A model generated the notes under the pieces. It did not search any database, had not been told where the DNA came from, and saw only the letters and a program-made list of their open reading frames with translations. The position numbers and the translations under genes were made by a program. From Symsagittifera roscoffensis (Eukaryota > Xenacoelomorpha > Acoela > Convolutidae), in assembly GCF_963678635.1 (NCBI RefSeq), contig NC_087071.1, positions 44,999,095 to 45,063,094 of the forward strand: 64,000 bases of DNA, written 5' to 3'. Every line of letters begins with the position of its first letter. Position 1 is the first letter of the stretch. Below, one piece after another: positions 58,162 through 64,000 of this stretch.

Positions 58162-59324
58162 GTGTATGACAATCCTGAGTATGGGTTATAAAATGTGATG
58201 TAACCAATTGTCTTTTTGGTATATCTGTCGTATTTATATATCAATTCAGTTGTTATAAATGGTGGTGGTAGGGATTGAGCTGTTATAATTGGTGGGTTTA
58301 ATGGACAGGGATGTTGAGCATTGTTGTTTAATTTAACCGTGATTTCAAATTTTAATTGTAGACTATTTTGTTGGAGTATTTGGATGTTATGATCACGAAT
58401 GTCTTCGTGAATGTCTTGTCTATATTGTAGTCTATTTAGTGCCCAGTTGTGGAGTCGGTTAATTTCTGGGTGTTGTCCAAATAATGGTGGAGGTGCTGTG
58501 AATGTATTCCAGTCTAGTCTTAAAGGGATATTTGTTGATGATTGTTCTCGGTATCTAGCGTCGAGGTTATTTGGGAAATTGAAGTTAAAAGGCGTTGGTG
58601 AAATCTGGCTGATTGATGGTGTTGATGGTAGTGATAGTGTTTCTGGTAGTGATGAGGATGTTGTTGTATCCGTAGAAATATCTATTGGATCATTGATTAA
58701 ATTTGGTTCACCTTGTGTGAATGAATGCGTTGTCCAATATGGTAGTCGTGATGTTTGGTTTGTAGGGTTAAAGGGATTTTCACGTATTTGTTCAGATGTT
58801 GGTGTTGAACCTAAGTAATCTGAGGGTAGGCTTGAGGTGCTACGTTGTGAAAGAAGCGTAGGGGTTTCTGGTAATATACCGATGGGGTTTTCTGGAGTAC
58901 TTTGTGATGGGGATTGGGGTATATCAAAATGAACTCGGGGAGTTTGAAAATTTCTGTTTCGTCGAGGATGTATAATTTGTCTATTTATTTCTACTGTATT
59001 TTGGTTTTGACTAGGATTTCGTATTCTACTTAATTCTTGTGGTAGTGTTGGGTATAAGTTATATGTTGGTTCGCTTAGAGGTGCTTGTCGTTGAACTGGT
59101 TCTAGTGGTTCAGATAAGCGAGCGGGTCGTTCTTCAAAGGTATATGGGTTATCTTGAAAGGAAATTCGTGTGGATGTTTGGGGGTTTTGGGTAGTTGAAG
59201 ATGGTGTTGGGTTATCTTGGGATGATGTCGGTGAAGACTGACTGAGTGATTGTTGGTTAGCAACTTTTGATGGTTTTCTATTTATTCTTTTAGTGGAAAA
59301 ATTTATGTTTATTATAGTATTCTT
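58149..59324 (-). CDS. ORF-P, Pro/Ser/Thr-rich frame without AUG, copy 2
   Basis: 391 codons open without a single Met. The frame opens immediately after TTTTTCTAG, whose TAG is both an in-frame stop and a splice-acceptor-like site (59325-59327), and closes at TAA 58149-58151, 13 nt inside env. The first two thirds are low-complexity (QSPSQSTPENP, LPETPTLL). The last third is less biased, with NLDARYR, LRLDWNTF, LHNWALNRLQYRQD and KFEITVKL. Absence of AUG plus an acceptor suggests expression from a spliced mRNA, as known for retroviral env, but this is inference. No family recognised. Copy 1 has a decayed counterpart. Confidence 0.65.
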   Translation of the reverse strand, partial: KNTIININFSTKRINRKPSKVANQQSLSQSSPTSSQDNPTPSSTTQNPQTSTRISFQDNPYTFEERPARLSEPLEPVQRQAPLSEPTYNLYPTLPQELSRIRNPSQNQNTVEINRQIIHPRRNRNFQTPRVHFDIPQSPSQSTPENPIGILPETPTLLSQRSTSSLPSDYLGSTPTSEQIRENPFNPTNQTSRLPYWTTHSFTQGEPNLINDPIDISTDTTTSSSLPETLSLPSTPSISQISPTPFNFNFPNNLDARYREQSSTNIPLRLDWNTFTAPPPLFGQHPEINRLHNWALNRLQYRQDIHEDIRDHNIQILQQNSLQLKFEITVKLNNNAQHPCPLNPPIITAQSLPPPFITTELIYKYDRYTKKTIGYITFYNPYSGLSYTCIF

Positions 59325-59478
59325 CTAGAAAAAGAATTAGGAGGATTGTTGCTAGGGCGAATGTGATGATTGCTTTCTTTATACATTTGCATATTGTCAA
59401 GATGAGGGATGATAGAAATGTTATAAAAATTACAAATAGTAAAAAAATATCTGTTCTACTAAAAATGGTTGGTATCAT
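59290..59478 (-). CDS. Small hydrophobic ORF (two membrane segments), copy 2
   Basis: 62 codons from ATG 59478. Two hydrophobic stretches (FLLFVIFITFLSSLIL and AIITFALATILLILFL) separated by a short Cys/Lys linker, so probably a double-spanning membrane peptide. It overlaps the first codons of ORF-P in another frame. No counterpart with an intact frame was found in copy 1, so it could be a chance frame in AT-rich DNA. Confidence 0.35.
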   Translation of the reverse strand: MIPTIFSRTDIFLLFVIFITFLSSLILTICKCIKKAIITFALATILLILFLEEYYNKHKFFH

Positions 59479-60297
59479 TTAGATAAGTTTTGTGAATCGT
59501 ACCTGTGGATATAGTCAATAGCTTTTGAAAGCTGGAGGTATAGTTCAAATATGGAGTAGAAAATTAAAAAAATATTGCAAAAAATGATTAAGATTATTAA
59601 AAAAGATTCAAAGGTATCAAAAAGAAATATTATTAAAAGTTTAAATATCGTTAAAAAGTTTATGAGAATGTTAAGAATTATGTTGACTGGTCGAGAGAAG
59701 AGTATTTAAGAAATGGCTTCTCGATCGAATATTTTTTGTTGTTTGAGGCAATTTTCAAGTGTGGTCGAATTATTTATTGGTTTTTTGACAAGTGGGTTGA
59801 GTTTTGTGAAAAATTGTTGGGGGCAAACTTTATGGTGATCGGGAGGTCTTCTTTTTCTTTATTTTTATTTGTCAAATGATCTGGGGTATTGTGAGATTTT
59901 TATACTTTAGGCTAAGTAAAATGGTCGTTCTTTTACTTTAGGCTAATTTAACATATTTGTTTTGGGGATATTTGAGGTCTGAGTTGGGGAAATATTGTTG
60001 ATCTTTGGGTTATTAGATAAGGGAGGGTTATGATATTATAGGTATATTTATTTTAGTTGTCAAGTTGGAGTGGTTTGCTTATTTTTGACCCGGAGGTCGC
60101 AAAGTTATAATTATAGATATGCCTGGAGTTTTATATCGTTCGTCTAGTTGATCTGTGTTAGAGTTAGAGAAGGTGACGGATTGGATGAATCCTATTGGCT
60201 AATTATGAACTAGAATCGCTGCGTGTTTATCAGCATGTTATTTTGAAAAATGAAAGTTCAAAATATTTCAGAGGTGCAAAGATTATTAAATATGAAA
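59479..60297 (-). other. Spacer between integrase and ORF-P, copy 2
   Basis: No coding sequence recognised. Contains AGGCTAA/TTTAGCCTAAAGTA-type phrases (59912-59945) that also occur in copy 1 (12145-12195), so the spacer is ancestral. Confidence 0.5.
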
Positions 60298-61490
60298 TTA
60301 AAGCTGTTTTTGAAATTCGACTCTCTTTAATATTTTAGATTGTGGGATGAATGTTTTATAGTTTTTACGTGGTTGATTTCTAAGTCGTGATGACTCTCTA
60401 TGTTCTGATTTGTCGATTTGTTCTTGGGGTATTATTTTTTCTGTCACTTTTCTATTTTTTCTTTCTTTTTGAGGTATATTTTGATCTAGCTTTTTTGCAT
60501 TGTTTTTCGTTGTAGTTGATTTTTTATTTTGGTTTTCGAGGTGAATGTCGTGTTGTTCCTTTGTTTTATTTTCCGTATGTGGGTTAATTTGAATAACTTT
60601 TAAACCTGTGAAAGAATATAATTGAGTTAGTTCGCGTAGTGCGTATTCTTTTGGGTAATAAGGTAATAGGTTGTTTCGGTGTTGAACAATTTCTTTTTTG
60701 TCTGAGTCGGTAATTTTATATGTGACATCAGTGGGTTTGGCAATTATTTGGTATGGTCCTTTACGAAGGGGTTGTAATTTTTTAGAGATTCCTTTTTGAG
60801 TGTTAAAATTGGGTATTAAAACAAATGTTCCAATTTTTAAATCGGAAGCTGGTGTAAAGCGTGAATTTATTTGTTCATTAATGTTTTGTCTTTGTAACTT
60901 TTTTGTTACTTTTTGGTAAATTTCATTGTGTTTTTTATCTCTATTTAAGATCCATTCGGTGTGTGTACCGGAGGCTAATTTAAGAATTTGTGGGTGATGA
61001 AAATGATCTTCATCGTGTGTATGTAAAGGTAAGTTATAACAAATTGAGTCTTTATTCGGTTGACAATAATTTTGTGCATTTTTATGAGAGTTTGCTGTAA
61101 ACATAATTGGTTTGCGTGGCTTTTGATTAAAAACCATTTCATATGGTGACATTCCTCGAGTTGTCGTGATTTGTGAATTATATGCTAAGGGAAATAGTTT
61201 TACATCTGCTGACCATTCGGTGTATCTTGTATCATTTCCATTGATGATACATCTAAGATATTCTTGTAGTGAACGGTTCATACCTTCGACTAAGCCGTTT
61301 GTCCAAGGTGCGTGAGATGTACGTGGTTTGTGTTTGATGTTATATAAATGACATAGTGTGATGATTTCATTATTTATGAATTCTGTACCGTTATCTGTAA
61401 CTAAAATTTCGGGTAATCCGAACTTGGCTATCCAGTGTTCATAAAGTGTTGTGTAAGCATAATAACATTTGTGTATGTGAAATGTTAAAA
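60298..61490 (-). pseudogene. Integrase with internal deletion, copy 2
   Basis: Retains the second Asp of the triad in VTDNGTEF (61393-61395) and Glu in NGLVEGMNRS (61285-61287), 35 residues apart, then an intact 327-codon frame from 61281 with GPYQIIAKPTDV (GPY module) and a Lys/Asn/Gln-rich tail. The zinc-binding HHCC segment and the first catalytic Asp, present in copy 1 (10318-10610), are missing between about 61490 and 61520, so the enzyme cannot be active. Confidence 0.85.
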
Positions 61491-61966
61491 GCTATTAGAA
61501 TCATACTTAAAGGGAGACAGGGAACTGTAGAATCGTTTAAATGATATTCTAGAAATCTGTGTTTTCGTTAATTGTTGTATTATTAAATTTTCGAAAATAT
61601 CGGAGGAGTGTTTTAGTTCCTAAAATTGTGGTATCTGCCTTTACGGGCTTAGTTTTGTATTTGTGCCATAATTTTTAGTTGTCTAATTACTGGGTCAAGC
61701 TTTTGATATTGTTTCAAGCTGTTAATTGTAATTTTATCTGTTGGAGGGAGAAAAATGTTTTCAATTTCTAATTTAGATAAGGGAATTGTGTCAAGTGGGT
61801 CATGGAGGTCAAAAACTTGATTTATTGTGTATTTTGAATCGTTTGTTTGTGGTCCTGATAAATTTATTTTATCAGTTAGATTTTCTTTTTCAATTAATGG
61901 AAAAAGGTCTTTTTTATGTGGGTGTTGTTTTACTCTTTTTTGTTGGGTGTTATTTTTTATCCATTG

Positions 61967-62761
61967 TCAGTATGGAATTGGTTTGAAAGTTGATGTTCCT
62001 AGTAGATCAACTTCGTAGTGGTTATTTTGGCAATCTAAATAAAGTGGGAAGTGTTGTAGATTGTTTATCTGTGATTGTTCAACGTCAGTTTTTACTGCAT
62101 ATTTGCATTCTAGTCGGGGTGATGTTTCGTTTTCTGCAAGGTAGAATTTTATATTTTTGGGTATTTCTACTGTAGTTTTTCGTGTAAGTAATTCAGGTGG
62201 TGTATTTCGACTTAAAGTGTCTGGTAATGCAAGATTCTTTCCTGCTGTCCAAACTATATGTAAGTTTGGGAATTTCATTAGAATCAGTTGAAATCTATAA
62301 ACTCGGTGATTTGGATTAGATTTTTGTGTAAAGAGAAAAATGATTGGTTTGTGATCTGTGAATAGAACTGTTGGATGTTTTGATCCAAGTATCAGGAAAT
62401 CATATTCTGTAAGTGTATATATTATGGCTGTACATTCTCTCATTAGAGTTGAGAGTCGTAGCTCTGCTTGAGTGAATAATCGAGAATTTGCTGATATAAG
62501 ATTCATTTTGTTTGTGCCATTGTGTGATTGTAATAATGCTGCGCCGATGCCAAAATTCGAAGCATCGCACATTGCATAGAATGGTTGATTTGGATCTGGA
62601 ATTGTATTCGAAATTTGTTCAGTTAGGAGTTTTTTAATTTCTTCAAATCGTGCTTGATGTTCTGTGTTCCATTCAAAATTATTTTGTTGTCTAAGTATAT
62701 TATAGAATGGTCTTAGGTATAATTGCATTTTATAGACATATTTGCTTAAAAAATTTAACAT
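61967..62761 (-). CDS. RT connection and RNase H, copy 2
   Basis: 264 open codons. The N-terminal part is the RT connection (SKYVYKMQLYLRP, FEWNTEHQARFEEIKKLL). RNase H acidic residues follow in FYAMCDASNFG, LMRECTAII, LFTDHKPI and LALPDTLSRN. Typical Ty3/gypsy order. The part 61520-61966 (linker to integrase) has frameshifts. Confidence 0.88.
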   Translation of the reverse strand: MLNFLSKYVYKMQLYLRPFYNILRQQNNFEWNTEHQARFEEIKKLLTEQISNTIPDPNQPFYAMCDASNFGIGAALLQSHNGTNKMNLISANSRLFTQAELRLSTLMRECTAIIYTLTEYDFLILGSKHPTVLFTDHKPIIFLFTQKSNPNHRVYRFQLILMKFPNLHIVWTAGKNLALPDTLSRNTPPELLTRKTTVEIPKNIKFYLAENETSPRLECKYAVKTDVEQSQINNLQHFPLYLDCQNNHYEVDLLGTSTFKPIPY

Positions 62762-62903
62762 TCCAAGGAATTCTTGGATTTTCTTTTTGTTTGTTGGTGG
62801 TTGGAGCTTTTGAATAGCATCAATGCGTGATTTTAATGGAGTGATTGTTTTTCTTTCTATATTGTGTCCTAAGAATTTAACTCGTGTTAAAAAGAAGTGT
62901 GAT

Positions 62904-63446
62904 TTATCGGGGGCGAACCTTCAGAATTTCGTTCTGAAGTATTTTGTGATAGTTTTCTAAAACATTGAACATTTCTTCTTTTGTCTGTGATTGCATAAAA
63001 ACATCGTCTAAATAAGTGATTGCGTTTTTCTTGAGTATTAGTGGTCTAAAAATTTTGCTCATAAAAGCTGAAAATGCTGCTGGTCCTATGGATATACCAT
63101 TGAATAGGCGGTTGAATTCATATTGCTGATTTCCAATAACAAATTGTGTTAAACGTCGTGGTTGTTCATCTAGTGGCATTTGATTGTATGCACTATTCAT
63201 ATCTGCGGTTGTAAAGTATTTTCCGTTTATTTTTGTTAAAATAACTTGTATTGGTTCAATAGGCCAATTGCATTTTGATTCGTCTATTAGTGAATTAAGA
63301 TATCTAGCGTCTAGAACTATTTTTAATGATTCTCCTTTTGCTAGGATGATAACAAGGTTGATAAATGTGTTACCTTTTGGTTGTTCTTCTTTGTTTACCG
63401 GTGATATAATTTTGTATTGTTCTAAAATATCGAGTAATCTGTTCAC
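62904..63446 (-). CDS. Reverse transcriptase fingers and palm, copy 2
   Basis: 180 open codons with LDARYLNS, TADMNSAYNQMPL, QFVIGNQQYEFNRLFNGI, PAAFSAFM and the catalytic box YLDD (63003-63014). A frameshift at about 62925 separates it from the thumb region. Confidence 0.9.
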   Translation of the reverse strand: MNRLLDILEQYKIISPVNKEEQPKGNTFINLVIILAKGESLKIVLDARYLNSLIDESKCNWPIEPIQVILTKINGKYFTTADMNSAYNQMPLDEQPRRLTQFVIGNQQYEFNRLFNGISIGPAAFSAFMSKIFRPLILKKNAITYLDDVFMQSQTKEEMFNVLENYHKILQNEILKVRPR

Positions 63447-64000
63447 TTTAACGTGTAAATGAATTGGTACTTTACTTGCTCTTTGTTTTTTGAAAACTGC
63501 GTCAGGTTTTAATGGGAGATGTAGTCATGAGCTGATTTTGCCAACATCAAATTTAGATGTTGCATAGACTGATGAATATTTTATTAGCTGTTTGGCTAAT
63601 TTATCAAATTCGTCTTGTGTTATTTGTGAATGTTGGAAGTTAAACATTGTTAAAAATTTCTGTTGATTCTCTGTATAGCTATTTATGTTGAATGTGGGTT
63701 TGAAATATGGGGTTTTTGTGAAATAATCTGTATTTCTTTTTTCATTACTTATTATATTATTTATGGATAATTCCTCATTAAGAATTGTGGATTGACAAAT
63801 ATCTAATAATTGGAGTATATTATTTACGCGGTATGCTTTTTCGTGTATTGGTGATATCGTAGCGTTGGTTTCGCAATAGCCTAAAAGTCCTATAAGGAAA
63901 TGTTACTTGATAGGGTGTATTGTTGTATACATGTAAAGAAATAATATCTGAATTCGAGTTTTTCAAATATTTTATGGATGAGATTGTGATTTTGAAAAAC
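63447..64000 (-). pseudogene. Pol linker between protease and RT, copy 2 (edge)
   Basis: Matches 7700-8310 of copy 1. Several stops. The protease and gag of this copy would lie beyond the window. Confidence 0.6.

Larger units (their letters stand above)
51772..64000 (-). mobile_element. Giant env-bearing Ty3/gypsy-type element, copy 2 (cut by window edge)
   Basis: Minus-strand relative of 1933-20092: 3' LTR at 51772-52181, then, reading upstream, 3' block, ORF-X, env, ORF-P, integrase, RNase H and RT up to the right edge, where protease and gag would follow. Better preserved than copy 1, with several frames intact for 150-470 codons, but the integrase has a ~300-bp deletion and env has stops, so it is not autonomous. 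It lies about 0.8 kb downstream of gene 2. Confidence 0.9.

Noticed and set aside
58411..58818. 135-codon plus-strand frame
   Set aside because: Antisense shadow of ORF-P, which is conserved in copy 1; this frame is not.

Overview
The window is animal (metazoan) nuclear DNA. It is AT-rich, has split genes with GT-AG introns of up to many kilobases, and is crowded with mobile elements of several classes. The species cannot be fixed from the sequence. An invertebrate is likely, because the proteases are divergent and the Ty3/gypsy elements carry env-like genes.

Host genes. Two divergent trypsin-family (S1) serine protease genes lie in opposite directions. Gene 1 is on the minus strand. It starts with a signal peptide at 25831, has exons at 25507-25831, 24467-24569, 20545-20706 and 1750-1868, and its last exon (with the catalytic Ser) lies beyond the left edge. 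Gene 2 is on the plus strand, with exons at 39726-39893, 42633-42766, 43346-43479, 46105-46141, 48425-48623, 49617-49752 and 50929-50995. It has a complete His/Asp/Ser triad and a stop codon; only its signal-peptide exon is not located. Reading frames close across every junction.

Mobile DNA. One very large Ty3/gypsy family is present twice. Copy 1 (1933-20092, plus strand, about 18.2 kb, both LTRs, AATT target duplication) sits in the last visible intron of gene 1. Copy 2 (51772 to beyond 64000, minus strand) is cut by the right edge. Internal order is LTR, a long leader, gag, protease, RT, RNase H, integrase, a Pro/Ser/Thr-rich frame without AUG ('ORF-P'), an env-like membrane glycoprotein, a ~590-600 codon protein I do not recognise ('ORF-X'), a 3' non-coding block, LTR. 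ORF-P, env and ORF-X are joined by short start/stop overlaps kept in both copies. Both copies are decayed. A second, unrelated and smaller gypsy element (27031-32384) lacks a visible gag and sits inside a ~655-bp tandem repeat array.

Non-autonomous elements. The interval 35.1-41.2 kb holds three foldback-like elements built from related short repeats. The introns of gene 2 and its upstream flank hold two MITE families with GGCTCTTTTCC tips and 7-8 bp target duplications. Another MITE family occurs at 20.8, 21.2, 24.7 and 50.3 kb. An intron of gene 1 contains two dense clusters of the self-complementary decamer GATTATAATC.

Most promising for novelty: the env-bearing giant element with its accessory frames ORF-P and ORF-X (overlapping reading frames, splice-like borders, a covarying LTR hairpin), the foldback/MITE ecology, and the paired loss of two disulfides in protease gene 2.
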